A DNA stretch of 35,346 bases from a virus, in the IMG/VR virus record IMGVR_UViG_3300025327_000102, positions 1-35,346 of that record. One strand, given 5' to 3'. Below the pieces are notes generated by a model. The model was not told the origin of the DNA. It saw nothing but the letters and a program-made list of their open reading frames with translations, and made no database searches. Each line of letters opens with the position of its first letter. Position 1 is the first letter of the stretch. This document shows positions 1 through 6,808 of the stretch, piece by piece. The position numbers and the translations under genes were made by a program.

Positions 1-228
1 CGTGATCCCAAGGATGGTCGCGCCAGCCGGGATCGTGAAGCCGAAGCCCGACGCAACGAGGATCTCGCTGATGTCGGGCGAGTCGTACGTCGGGGCGGTG
101 ATCGTCGCTTCGGAGCCATCGTCGCCGCCGACGTTGGTCGGATTGACCCATCCCTCGGCGCTCTCGGACGTGCCGGCGTTCGAGAGAGAGGATGCGCTAC
201 TTGGGTATCGCGGTCCCTCTGAGGCCAT
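1..228 (-). CDS. Virion surface/tail-type protein, N-terminal part (runs off the window)
   Basis: An open frame starts with ATG at 228 and stays open for 76 codons to the left edge, so only the N-terminus is present. The visible residues are rich in Ser, Gly, Thr and Asn and end in a stretch of the form 'FTIPAGATILGIT'. That pattern is common in beta-sandwich phage structural proteins. It lies 14 bases after the stop of the preceding gene in a continuous leftward run of structural genes. The virion role is inferred from composition and position; the exact function is unknown. Confidence 0.7.
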   Translation of the reverse strand, partial: MASEGPRYPSSASSLSNAGTSESAEGWVNPTNVGGDDGSEATITAPTYDSPDISEILVASGFGFTIPAGATILGIT

Positions 229-242
229 TCGAGGGCCTCAGC

Positions 243-680
243 CTATTCTTCCCAGACCCACGTGCAGTCGAGCACCTGACCCGTGCCAGTCGGGATCGTG
301 ATGCCGATGCCATTAGCCGTCCCGGGCGGGATGCGGAGAGGTTCGTCATCGAAGACCCAGATCACACCGGCCCCGATGGCCGCGCCGAGGAAAGCTCGGG
401 CGATCTCGCCAGTCGTAATCGTCGGACCGCCGGAATGGGTCGTGAAGAGCGTCCCATTCGGGGCTGGCCCATCATCATCCCACTCGAGTTCCGTCTGGCC
501 AGCTCCCTGCGTGCCTGCCGTGGTCAGCCTCCGGAGAGCCACGACGACGGAGGTCGCAGTCGTGTTGTAGACGTGAACTTCACGCAGCAGAAGGCGAACG
601 CCAGCGATCGCATACAGAGAGGCGGCAGGCAGGGTGTCGGATCCGGTCCCGGTCCTGAAGGCTCCTGAGATCTTGGACAT
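243..680 (-). CDS. Small beta-rich virion protein, 145 aa
   Basis: The protein is hydrophobic-alternating and Thr/Gly-rich ('LLLREVHVYNTT', 'PPGTANGIGITIPTGTG'), typical of a small phage surface or tail-associated beta-sandwich. Starts at GTG 683 and ATG 680 are both possible. An AGGAG sits 3 bases before the GTG and 6 bases before the ATG, so the ATG is preferred. It lies between other structural genes on the same strand. No catalytic motif is visible. Decoration, neck or tail-fibre accessory roles are all possible. Confidence 0.75.
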   Translation of the reverse strand: MSKISGAFRTGTGSDTLPAASLYAIAGVRLLLREVHVYNTTATSVVVALRRLTTAGTQGAGQTELEWDDDGPAPNGTLFTTHSGGPTITTGEIARAFLGAAIGAGVIWVFDDEPLRIPPGTANGIGITIPTGTGQVLDCTWVWEE

Positions 681-689
681 CACGGGCTC

Positions 690-1898
690 CTATCGTGTCC
701 TGATCTTCCGCCGACGATTGACGAAGATGAACGCTGGACTCTCAGCGGGTGGTCCAGACGGGGAGAACTCCGCCTCCAGCATAAGCCCATCGAGGTAGGG
801 GATGTCCGTCACGTCGGTCGAATAGCCCCACCGGGCCTTCAGGGCGTTGAACAGCGCTTGGGTCCAAACCGCTGTGGACGGAGCAACCGCGTAATGCGCC
901 GCCGCCCAGAACAGCGTCACGTCACTGCAGTCGAGGTTCGTGTAGGCGTCGACCAGAGACGTTCCGTCGTCGTCCGTCAGCTTCAGCGTCTGCGTGTTCG
1001 CGCCGACGCCGGCCGCGTGCAGAGCGGCGACGAGCTCGACCGCCCGAGGAGCACCCTTGTCGGTGTTCTCGAAGCCGACCTCAATGTATCCCGTCGACCG
1101 GATGACCTTCTGGCGGATGAGGTCGGCGGTGCCCGTCATCGCCTTGTCGTCGATGTACGTGTACACGTCGGTCGCTGAAGTCGCGACATCCCCGCCGGCC
1201 GTGTCGTACCCGAAGTCGCCGGCGGTGAACGAGTGCGTGCCGTCGACGTTCGGGCTGTACCCGTAGACCTCGCCCGACTGCTTGCCGTAGTCGCCCGAGG
1301 CATCCCAGACGGCTACGTCGTCAATCAGGAACTCGCCATAGCTTGAGCTGGCGCCGTTGGTGATGCCGAACTGGATGTTCGTACAGGTCGTGGCGACCTG
1401 CGCCAGCGTGACCTGAGTACCGTCGGTCCACGTGCCGCCGTTGAGGGAATAGGACCAGTCGAGCGTGTTCGGATTACTGGTTCCGTTGTACCGGCACTCG
1501 ATCTCGACGATGTCATTGGTCGAGAGGGTCGGGCCGTTCTGGGTGTTGCCCCCAAACCGCGCCTGCAACACGGCGCCACTGGAGACTTGGATGCTGCAGG
1601 CACTCGTCGAAAGCTGGAACGAGCAGGTTCGGGCGAGCTGACCAGACGGCAGGGTCAGGACCTTGAACCGGTAGCGGACAACGAGGATGTCCTTGCCGGT
1701 GATCCCCCTCGATGCCTGCATGTACGGGCCGGCAGCATCGCCGATGACCCGCAGGGACCGCGTCCCCGTTAGGGGCGCCGCAGTCTCAATCGTCAGGCCA
1801 CCGGCCGTGCTCCTTGTGTTCCAGTGGCGAAACGTCGATGAGCCAGCTCCCTGCTGGTCCTGACCACACTCAAGCCCGCAGCAGAAGACTGGCGCCAT
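690..1898 (-). CDS. Large beta-rich tail/surface protein with a LamG-like N-terminal half, 402 aa
   Basis: The N-terminal half resembles a concanavalin/LamG-type jelly roll: a region near residues 45-200 has repeated short beta-strand patterns ending in 'FLIDDVAVWD', a signature often seen at the end of such carbohydrate-binding-like domains. The C-terminal half is a different, likely mixed alpha/beta, domain and ends in a basic tail ('NRRRKIRTR'). It starts with ATG 6 bases after the upstream stop, without a clear ribosome site, so coupled translation is likely. Role in tail fibre or host-surface contact is inferred. Confidence 0.75.
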   Translation of the reverse strand: MAPVFCCGLECGQDQQGAGSSTFRHWNTRSTAGGLTIETAAPLTGTRSLRVIGDAAGPYMQASRGITGKDILVVRYRFKVLTLPSGQLARTCSFQLSTSACSIQVSSGAVLQARFGGNTQNGPTLSTNDIVEIECRYNGTSNPNTLDWSYSLNGGTWTDGTQVTLAQVATTCTNIQFGITNGASSSYGEFLIDDVAVWDASGDYGKQSGEVYGYSPNVDGTHSFTAGDFGYDTAGGDVATSATDVYTYIDDKAMTGTADLIRQKVIRSTGYIEVGFENTDKGAPRAVELVAALHAAGVGANTQTLKLTDDDGTSLVDAYTNLDCSDVTLFWAAAHYAVAPSTAVWTQALFNALKARWGYSTDVTDIPYLDGLMLEAEFSPSGPPAESPAFIFVNRRRKIRTR

Positions 1899-1904
1899 CC
1901 ATGA

Positions 1905-2372
1905 TCACAGGGTGAACTGGATGATGCCGTTGGTGTGCCAGATGATCGTGAAGGTGCCCGATGTGACGCTGTTTGCGCCTCCGAAGTAGTTGAACGAGAG
2001 GCCCTGATCGGCAACTGGTGAAGCCAGCGTGTCGTTGTAGACGAGCGTCCCATACGCGTTCGTCAGCGTCGTGGTCCCGTTCGCGGAGACCGTGTCGGCG
2101 GCATCGAAGGTGTAGACGTTCGAGGCGAAACCGCTGGTCACCGAAAGGAGCTGACGACCGACGGCTGGCCAGCCCGAGGCATCGAACACACCGCCCGTAG
2201 CCCAGACGCCGGCGCCATAGGCAGTCGATGCCGAGGCGACGGTCTGCGAGGGGGTGATGGTGTTGTCGAAGAGGGCGGCCTTGATGTTGTCAGCGTCGAC
2301 GTTGAACGCCGCCGTGTCCTCGAGGGAGTCCTCGATCAAGGCCATGAAGATCTTGGAGTTGGTCCAAGCCAT
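1905..2372 (-). CDS. Small virion protein of a type common beside phage portal genes, 155 aa
   Basis: It starts 'MAWTNSKIFMALIEDSL' and ends with a beta-rich half containing 'NYFGGANSVTSGTFTIIWH'. From memory this arrangement recurs in many uncharacterised phage structural clusters. The TGA of the upstream gene overlaps the ATG by one base (TGATG), so the two are translationally coupled. It could be a head decoration, head-completion or tail-associated protein. It is too short and lacks the features I would expect of an HK97-fold major capsid protein. Confidence 0.75.
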   Translation of the reverse strand: MAWTNSKIFMALIEDSLEDTAAFNVDADNIKAALFDNTITPSQTVASASTAYGAGVWATGGVFDASGWPAVGRQLLSVTSGFASNVYTFDAADTVSANGTTTLTNAYGTLVYNDTLASPVADQGLSFNYFGGANSVTSGTFTIIWHTNGIIQFTL

Positions 2373-2614
2373 CAGTCGAGTCCTTCCTGCGTGGCCCGCG
2401 CGACGGCGAGCGCTTCCTCAGCCGCAGCGAGCTGCTCACGGGCACGCTCGACCTTGGCCTCCGCTGCGGCCACGAGGGCCTCGGCATCTGCTCTGGCGGC
2501 AGCGCGACCTTGGGCCCTGCCCAATGCGAGCCGTTCCTCATCCACGGGATCGCCGTCGGTCGCAGCGACCGTCGCGTCCCCGGCGGCGCCTACCCCGCCT
2601 GCGATCTCCTGCAT
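2372..2614 (-). CDS. Short coiled-coil protein of the virion block, 80 aa
   Basis: Residues 30-75 are almost entirely Ala, Glu, Arg and Leu with heptad spacing ('LVAAAEAKVERAREQLAAAE'), which predicts a long coiled coil. The start is supported by AAGGAG five bases before the ATG. It is coupled to the next gene by a TGATG overlap. Function is unknown; a scaffold-like or assembly-chaperone role would fit the size and the place next to the portal, but that is inference. Confidence 0.75.
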   Translation of the reverse strand: MQEIAGGVGAAGDATVAATDGDPVDEERLALGRAQGRAAARADAEALVAAAEAKVERAREQLAAAEEALAVARATQEGLD

Positions 2615-2624
2615 CAGATCTCCT

Positions 2625-2936
2625 TCACGCTCTCGCTACCGCTGTCGGGGCGAAGACGATGATGTCCGTGCCATCCTCACGCTCCGTAGTCACCGACATG
2701 ATCGGACGACCGTCCTCGTCCGTTCGCACGAGATCACTGCCGATGTAGTCCTCGCGCTCATGTGCTTCCACCTTGGCCTTCATGCCCTCCGGCAGCATCG
2801 GCGCCGTCAGCATACCGAGGCGAGGGCAGGTATGGAAGCGAGAATGTGGCCTGATCTCGCGGGTCACGTCTCGCGCACCACAGTTCGGGCAGTACCATCG
2901 ATGTGTCGGCGGCTCGAGGATCGGAATGTTGCTCAC
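2625..2936 (-). CDS. Zinc-ribbon protein next to the portal gene, 103 aa
   Basis: The N-terminus carries CPNC followed by an HxC-type pair ('FHTCP'), a plausible four-ligand zinc ribbon over residues 16-38. The rest is charged and ends with two beta-strand-like segments. The start is GTG and overlaps the stop of the portal gene by four bases (GTGA). Such small zinc-ribbon proteins often accompany phage head genes, but their job is not known. Confidence 0.75.
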   Translation of the reverse strand: MSNIPILEPPTHRWYCPNCGARDVTREIRPHSRFHTCPRLGMLTAPMLPEGMKAKVEAHEREDYIGSDLVRTDEDGRPIMSVTTEREDGTDIIVFAPTAVARA

Positions 2937-4375
2937 TCTGCGCTCCCAAAGGCATCGATGTCGGCCTTGATGTCGAGGATGACCGGATCGATCACCATCT
3001 CCCCGGCATCGTAGGTCTTGACCCTGCGGATACTAGCCCCTTCGGCCTCACCAGACGAGTCCTCTCCGTCAGATGGCTTGTTCTTGCGCATCGCGAGCTC
3101 ATACGCCGAAGGGATCTTCTCGAGGGTCACGAGGCCCTGAGCCGTGTTCGCCATGAGCTGGTTGTACGGGTTCGACTCGTCCATCGGATCTCCGATGGGT
3201 GGCAGGCCGATCTCCTTGCGGGCCTCGTTGACCGTTTGGCTGGGCATCCCGGCAAGGGTCAGCCTGTGGGTTTGCGCCTTTTGGAGCGACTGCCGATCCG
3301 AGACGGCCCGGTAGCGGAAGGCGATGTTGTTGTCTCGTCCACCCCAGCCCGGATCCCAGCAGATCTCGCTTGTGATGTAGTCCTGAACGGTGCCGAGGAT
3401 GGTTCGCAGACCTCGATCCTCGGTGTTCTGCTGCTGGACCTCACCTGAAGCCCGGTTGACGTCGAAGGTCAGGCCGAGATCCTGCGGTTGGAGCTGGAGA
3501 ACGGCGGCGATCTGGCGAACGAGGTAGATCGTCCACTCCATCATCTGCATGTCGACGTTCGACTTGTGGAAGTCGATGAACTTGGCGTTCTTCGTCCCGC
3601 CCCAGAAGCTCATCATGCCCATGCCGGCGATCTCGGAGTCCCAGAAGGCCTTGAAGGCTTCGACCTGATCCGACCTCGCATTCTCGCCGAGGTCCATGAC
3701 CCCATCAGGTGCTGCCTGCTTGACCGACCTCGCGTTGTAGAGCATGTTCGAGAGCTCGGCGTCGACTGTCATCCTGAGTGTCTCGAGGTAGCTGATCCCG
3801 ACCGGGCTGTTCGAGCGGTTGTGGATCTTGATGTAGGTCAGATCGCTGTTGAGGAGCGGGATCTCGGTCTGTGGGTCAGGACAGAAGTAGTACCTCGCCA
3901 CATTCGGGTTCCCCGGCCAGAGACGATCGACCTTGATCGCCCCGCCATCCGTGGGCCAGAGGTAGATGACCTCGCCCCTGACCATGCGCTCCTTCTCGAT
4001 CGAACCGGCATCGAGGGACAGCATGTCCTCGGCGACGGCGGCGATGAAGGTTGCGAACGAAGGATCGCCGGGATTGGGCTGCTCGAGGACCTCCCTGATC
4101 CGGGCGACCTTGCCCCGGTCGGGCTTGGGTCGGTCCCTGTCGAAGGGGACGAGATCCCATTCGGCTCGCTGGAGCTGGCCAGAGCGGATGTCGAAGCCGG
4201 CCCGGATCCATGGGTTGTAGGTGGCCCAGTTCCGATAGAGCTCGGGGTTCGACTTGCCGATCCGCCTCGTCGAGTTGAAGCTCGCAAGGGCGGACGTTCC
4301 ATTGGCCGGGCCAGCGACGCGCTTGACGAGCGCTGATGGGGCACGGGAGACGAGCGCGTTCGTGATGACGCCCAT
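2933..4375 (-). CDS. Phage portal protein (HK97-type family), 480 aa
   Basis: The portal forms the dodecameric ring at one capsid vertex through which DNA enters. Family-typical features are visible: 'NPWIRAGFDIRSGQLQRAEW' near residue 55, where portals have a segment selecting the wing; a region near 195-245 with a predicted helix and 'LSNMLYNARSVKQ'; a late 'GEVQQQNTEDRGLRTI' segment; and 'IGLPPIGDP' in the C-terminal part, very similar to the 'R..GLPPI' pattern of phage portals. Length is normal. The start overlaps the preceding stop by one base. The last ~60 residues are acidic and likely flexible. Confidence 0.93.
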   Translation of the reverse strand: MGVITNALVSRAPSALVKRVAGPANGTSALASFNSTRRIGKSNPELYRNWATYNPWIRAGFDIRSGQLQRAEWDLVPFDRDRPKPDRGKVARIREVLEQPNPGDPSFATFIAAVAEDMLSLDAGSIEKERMVRGEVIYLWPTDGGAIKVDRLWPGNPNVARYYFCPDPQTEIPLLNSDLTYIKIHNRSNSPVGISYLETLRMTVDAELSNMLYNARSVKQAAPDGVMDLGENARSDQVEAFKAFWDSEIAGMGMMSFWGGTKNAKFIDFHKSNVDMQMMEWTIYLVRQIAAVLQLQPQDLGLTFDVNRASGEVQQQNTEDRGLRTILGTVQDYITSEICWDPGWGGRDNNIAFRYRAVSDRQSLQKAQTHRLTLAGMPSQTVNEARKEIGLPPIGDPMDESNPYNQLMANTAQGLVTLEKIPSAYELAMRKNKPSDGEDSSGEAEGASIRRVKTYDAGEMVIDPVILDIKADIDAFGSAE

Positions 4376-4590
4376 CAGCCGTACCTCGAGAGATGATCCC
4401 TGATCATGCCGTCGAAGGCCTGCCTGACGTACTGCCGACCGAGGAGCGGGCCGACCATCTTCATGGCGTCCTTGAACGTGAAGCGCTCAGGGTGTGAGTC
4501 GGTTATCTCGTTGATGGGGGCGACGTACACGCGGTCGACGACGAACCGGCCATCCGCGAAGTCGATCTCGACGCCAAGGTCTTCCGCCAT
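4375..4590 (-). CDS. Small protein just upstream of the portal gene, 71 aa, unknown
   Basis: It is the first gene after the promoter at 4717-4746 and couples to the portal gene by a TGATG overlap. The protein is mixed charged, with a helical C-terminal half ('FKDAMKMVGPLLGRQYVRQ'). The start is uncertain: ATG at 4590 is preferred, GTG at 4608 is in frame, and neither has a clear ribosome site. No family is recognised. Placement suggests a head-assembly accessory protein. Confidence 0.65.
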   Translation of the reverse strand: MAEDLGVEIDFADGRFVVDRVYVAPINEITDSHPERFTFKDAMKMVGPLLGRQYVRQAFDGMIRDHLSRYG

Positions 4591-4716
4591 CGACGCGCAC
4601 GATACCACGACGCGAAACGCCCGAAAGATGGCTGGCCCGGATGCCCAAACCGACTGATCCTTGCGGACTGGCCGGTGCTTCAGGCTCCTTGCCTACCACC
4701 CTTCGGGCGGACCGCG
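4591..4716 (-). other. Untranslated leader of the portal operon
   Basis: About 120 bases separate the predicted transcription start near 4710 from the ATG at 4590. They contain a short hairpin at 4695-4709 (CCACCC-TTC-GGGCGG on the + strand, one mismatch) and a ribosome-site-like AAGGAG that is not followed by a usable start codon. I see no convincing gene here. Confidence 0.4.
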
Positions 4717-4746
4717 ATAGTAGATCGATCGATCAGAGGCTGTCAA
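4717..4746 (-). promoter_or_regulatory. Leftward sigma-70-like promoter for the portal operon
   Basis: On the minus strand a perfect -35 box TTGACA (4741-4746) is followed after 18 bases by the -10 box TACTAT (4717-4722). The spacer contains the 12-base perfect palindrome GATCGATCGATC. The -35 box includes the TGA stop codon of the 83-residue gene upstream, so the promoter starts exactly where that gene ends. It would drive the portal-to-tail genes. Confidence 0.65.
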
Positions 4747-4994
4747 GCCCCCTCTTCGACCCCATCGACGGGCGTGATGTCGATCCAGAAGTCCTTGCCA
4801 AGCGCGTGCTCGAAGACCTCGGCCGCAAGCGGGTTCTTGATCGTCAGTTTGAACGTCAGGGCGGGCGTGGCCAGCGACCAGACCTTGTTCTCCTCGCCCT
4901 TGGTCGACGCCTGAAACTCGACCTCGACCCCGCCTTCGTTCCATGCCCGCTTCGTGAGCGAAGCGATGTAACCCTTGGCTCGTACGACTGACAC
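4743..4994 (-). CDS. Singly transcribed 83-aa protein with structured leader, unknown
   Basis: The GTG start at 4994 is fixed by a strong AAGGAGG six bases upstream. The protein is a small beta-rich domain; its second half ('LTIKNPLAAEVFEHALGKDFWIDITPV') resembles a pattern I recall from uncharacterised phage proteins of similar size, where 'NP...F.PGK.Y.VDFTP' is typical. It has its own promoter (5182-5211) and an unusually long folded leader, and the next promoter lies on its stop codon, so it is probably expressed independently and possibly strongly. Function is not known. Confidence 0.75.
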   Translation of the reverse strand: MSVVRAKGYIASLTKRAWNEGGVEVEFQASTKGEENKVWSLATPALTFKLTIKNPLAAEVFEHALGKDFWIDITPVDGVEEGA

Positions 4995-5000
4995 CGATGA

Positions 5001-5018
5001 CCTCCTTGTGTTGGGAGG
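5001..5018 (-). promoter_or_regulatory. Hairpin that masks the ribosome site of the 83-aa gene
   Basis: On the minus strand CCTCC (5014-5018) can pair with GGAGG (5001-5005), leaving an 8-base loop. The GGAGG is the ribosome-binding site of the gene starting at 4994, so pairing would block translation. This is read directly from the sequence; whether it folds in vivo is not known. Confidence 0.5.
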
Positions 5019-5030
5019 CCGAGTCAGCGA

Positions 5031-5059
5031 CGCAGCCTCCATCAAACGGACTGGCTGCG
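5031..5059 (-). other. 7-bp hairpin in the leader of the 83-aa gene
   Basis: CGCAGCC (5031-5037) and GGCTGCG (5053-5059) are perfect complements around a 15-base loop. It sits between the 5109-5132 hairpin and the ribosome-site hairpin, adding to the folded leader. Confidence 0.45.
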
Positions 5060-5108
5060 GCGACCTTCGGGGTCCAACCGACCGATGAACATGCTATCAG
5101 ACGGAGAA

Positions 5109-5132
5109 ACCCCGGAGGGTGATCTCCGGGGT
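5109..5132 (-). terminator. 9-bp GC-rich hairpin in the leader of the 83-aa gene (attenuator or terminator-like)
   Basis: ACCCCGGAG (5109-5117) and CTCCGGGGT (5124-5132) form a perfect 9-bp stem with a 6-base loop. On the minus strand it is followed by TTTCT, a weak uridine tract. It lies about 45 bases downstream of the predicted start from the 5182-5211 promoter, so it could end readthrough from the gene upstream, or attenuate the 83-aa gene itself. Confidence 0.5.
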
Positions 5133-5181
5133 CTCAATCCGACGTCCAGCCCACTGGAACGCCCGCATCCACGCAAGCTGG

Positions 5182-5211
5182 ACTTTAGGCCTCGTCGGCC
5201 TTCGGTGTCAA
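5182..5211 (-). promoter_or_regulatory. Leftward sigma-70-like promoter for the 83-aa gene
   Basis: On the minus strand TTGACA (5206-5211) is followed after 18 bases by TAAAGT (5182-5187). The spacer holds an interrupted inverted repeat, AGGCC-TCGTC-GGCCT on the + strand. The -35 box begins three bases after the stop codon of the upstream gene. The match to consensus makes this one of the best promoters in the window. Confidence 0.65.
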
Positions 5212-5214
5212 GGA

Positions 5215-6042
5215 TCAGTTGCCAGCCCCGAGGTGCCATGGATTGCCGCTGCTAACACCCTGCAGAAAGCGGATGAACTCGAAGATCCCGATGCCTTCAT
5301 CCGAGGCGTCGATGCCTCCGGCCGTCAGGGCGACGTGGCTGACTGCGCCATTGATGTCGAGCCCAGAATAGGTCGAGAGCAGAACCCAACTGAGGCCGTC
5401 GAGAGATGACCAAGCGGTGATCGCGTTGCTCGTCGCACATGTCAGGGCGATGTAGAGCGTGCCGCTATGCCCGAAGGCTAAGGAAGTGACCGTGCCAGCC
5501 GATCCATTGTTGACCGAGAAGGCTCGGAGCTCGAAGTGGTCGCTGTCCCAACCAAGCTCGACGAGGATGCCGTCCACGGGGAAGTCCTGCGACGCGGTCG
5601 GGGTCGTGTTCTCGATGAAGAGCCTCGCCCGGAGTGTGTTGGCGCCCCCAGCGGCGAGTCGGATGAGACGAACCTTGGTAAAGACGGCCCAACGTGTGCC
5701 ACTCGAGGGAGCGAACGACCGATAGCACTTCATCGTGTTGGCGCCCGATAGGGCCTGCATGACGAGCGCGCTCGGGATGTCGGTGTCGGCATTCCACGTC
5801 GGGTTACTGGGGTTCGCGCCTTCCTGCCATTCGCCGAGGGAGGCGTTCGTCGGGGATCCGCTCGAGGCTTGGAACGTCCAACCCGTCATCGATGCTGAGT
5901 CGAACTCCATGTTGATGGAGTCCGGGGAGGCTGGCGGCTCATCCATCTTTGTCCACGACAGCCCGCCACCCAGATGGACCTCGTCCCATTCGGTTGCGCT
6001 GATACCGCCGGGGGCTGCCGGCGTGGCGTGGGTGATGCTCAC
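5215..6042 (-). CDS. Beta-rich tail/surface protein, 275 aa
   Basis: The N-terminus (about 45 residues, Pro/Ala/Gly-rich) is followed by a domain of roughly 220 residues with the strand pattern of a LamG/concanavalin jelly roll ('MTGWTFQASSGSPTNAS', 'AVFTKVRLIRLAAGG', 'ILVELGWDSDHFELRAFS'). Such domains occur in phage tail fibres and other virion appendages that touch sugars. The ATG overlaps the preceding stop by four bases. Substrate and location are inferred. Confidence 0.7.
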   Translation of the reverse strand: MSITHATPAAPGGISATEWDEVHLGGGLSWTKMDEPPASPDSINMEFDSASMTGWTFQASSGSPTNASLGEWQEGANPSNPTWNADTDIPSALVMQALSGANTMKCYRSFAPSSGTRWAVFTKVRLIRLAAGGANTLRARLFIENTTPTASQDFPVDGILVELGWDSDHFELRAFSVNNGSAGTVTSLAFGHSGTLYIALTCATSNAITAWSSLDGLSWVLLSTYSGLDINGAVSHVALTAGGIDASDEGIGIFEFIRFLQGVSSGNPWHLGAGN

Positions 6043-6335
6043 CAGCGTCTCGTCAGGTAGAGATACAGGAAGTAGAGCTGTGGGATCGCGAGGGCCGCGA
6101 TCATGAGCAGAGAGAGAAGAAACAGGGTTTGTTCATCGAGCTGGTCGCGGGCGACGAACCTGATGTACCCGAGGACATAGAGCGTCGTCAGACCCATCGA
6201 GATACCAGCCCGCTCGCGGAGGACGCCGACCCCCCGATTGGAGATAGCCGCTACGAGGAGGATTGCTGTGACCATGATGGTCACGATCAGGCTGAGGGTC
6301 ATCAGGCCGATGATGGCCGCCACTTCGAGGCTCAC
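6039..6335 (-). CDS. Three-segment membrane protein, possible holin, 98 aa
   Basis: Hydrophobic segments lie near residues 6-32, 47-62 and 71-95, and the protein ends with a short basic tail. The start is GTG, overlapping the preceding stop by four bases (GTGA). Length and the number of segments fit a holin, and a second small membrane protein is encoded two genes upstream, but no lysin is visible in the window to support a lysis cassette. Confidence 0.65.
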   Translation of the reverse strand: MSLEVAAIIGLMTLSLIVTIMVTAILLVAAISNRGVGVLRERAGISMGLTTLYVLGYIRFVARDQLDEQTLFLLSLLMIAALAIPQLYFLYLYLTRRW

Positions 6336-6505
6336 TTCCGTCTCTTCCCAGCCTGTTCGTATGCCTGAACGAGTGCCCCCTGATTGCCCTTCAGCACTTC
6401 GATCGCCCGCAGCGCCCTCGACTTGGTCTCGGCTGTCTTGGCCTTTTCTGCATCCACTTCGGACTTGAGTTGCGTTTCCTCTGACCGGTCAGGTGGGCGG
6501 CTCAT
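6332..6505 (-). CDS. Short charged helical protein, 57 aa
   Basis: The frame starts with ATG at 6505 and ends in TGA at 6332, with four-base overlaps on both sides (ATGA upstream, GTGA downstream). The protein is almost entirely Lys, Glu, Ala and Arg with helix-forming spacing ('LKSEVDAEKAKTAETKSRAL') and ends 'GKRRK'. It sits between two membrane-protein genes, so it may act with them. No family is recognised. Confidence 0.6.
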   Translation of the reverse strand: MSRPPDRSEETQLKSEVDAEKAKTAETKSRALRAIEVLKGNQGALVQAYEQAGKRRK

Positions 6506-6795
6506 CTGCCTCGCCCCTCCCTTCGCCCCCGATCTCGCTCCCCTTGCTCTCGAAGCGTCCTGAGCGCCTCGGTGTCGAGCGTATTGCGCGTCTCGAGGGC
6601 CTCAGCCATCTTCTCGGTGGTCAGGTTCGCGTCACGCCAACCCGCGAGCGCGGCTGCTGTCGCTGCCTTCTGATCTTCGAGCCTGCCACGAGGAATGATG
6701 CGCTCGGTGACGAAGAGCCACAAGAGCAGGACGGCCCCAAACGTCAGACCGACGGGTCCGAGAAGGATGTCGAGCGAGGACGCATCGAACGGCAC
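6502..6795 (-). CDS. Small membrane protein with a charged cytoplasmic tail, 97 aa (holin-like)
   Basis: The GTG at 6795 lies after the terminase stop and gives 'MPFDASSLDILLGP', a single hydrophobic segment at about residues 11-30, then a long helical charged tail. This arrangement, one membrane segment followed by 'ERIIPRGRLEDQK...WRDAN', is common in small phage membrane proteins that are often labelled holin-like. A longer frame into the terminase gene (to 6969) is open but reads as shadow. It overlaps the next start by four bases. Confidence 0.65.
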   Translation of the reverse strand: MPFDASSLDILLGPVGLTFGAVLLLWLFVTERIIPRGRLEDQKAATAAALAGWRDANLTTEKMAEALETRNTLDTEALRTLREQGERDRGRREGRGR

Positions 6796-6808
6796 ATCGC
6801 CTAGCGTA

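Noticed and set aside
3488-4336. Long open frame of 282 codons on the + strand
   Set aside because: It lies entirely opposite the portal gene and mirrors its codon positions; its residues are Asp/Val/Glu/Leu-biased, as expected for the complement of GC-rich coding DNA.
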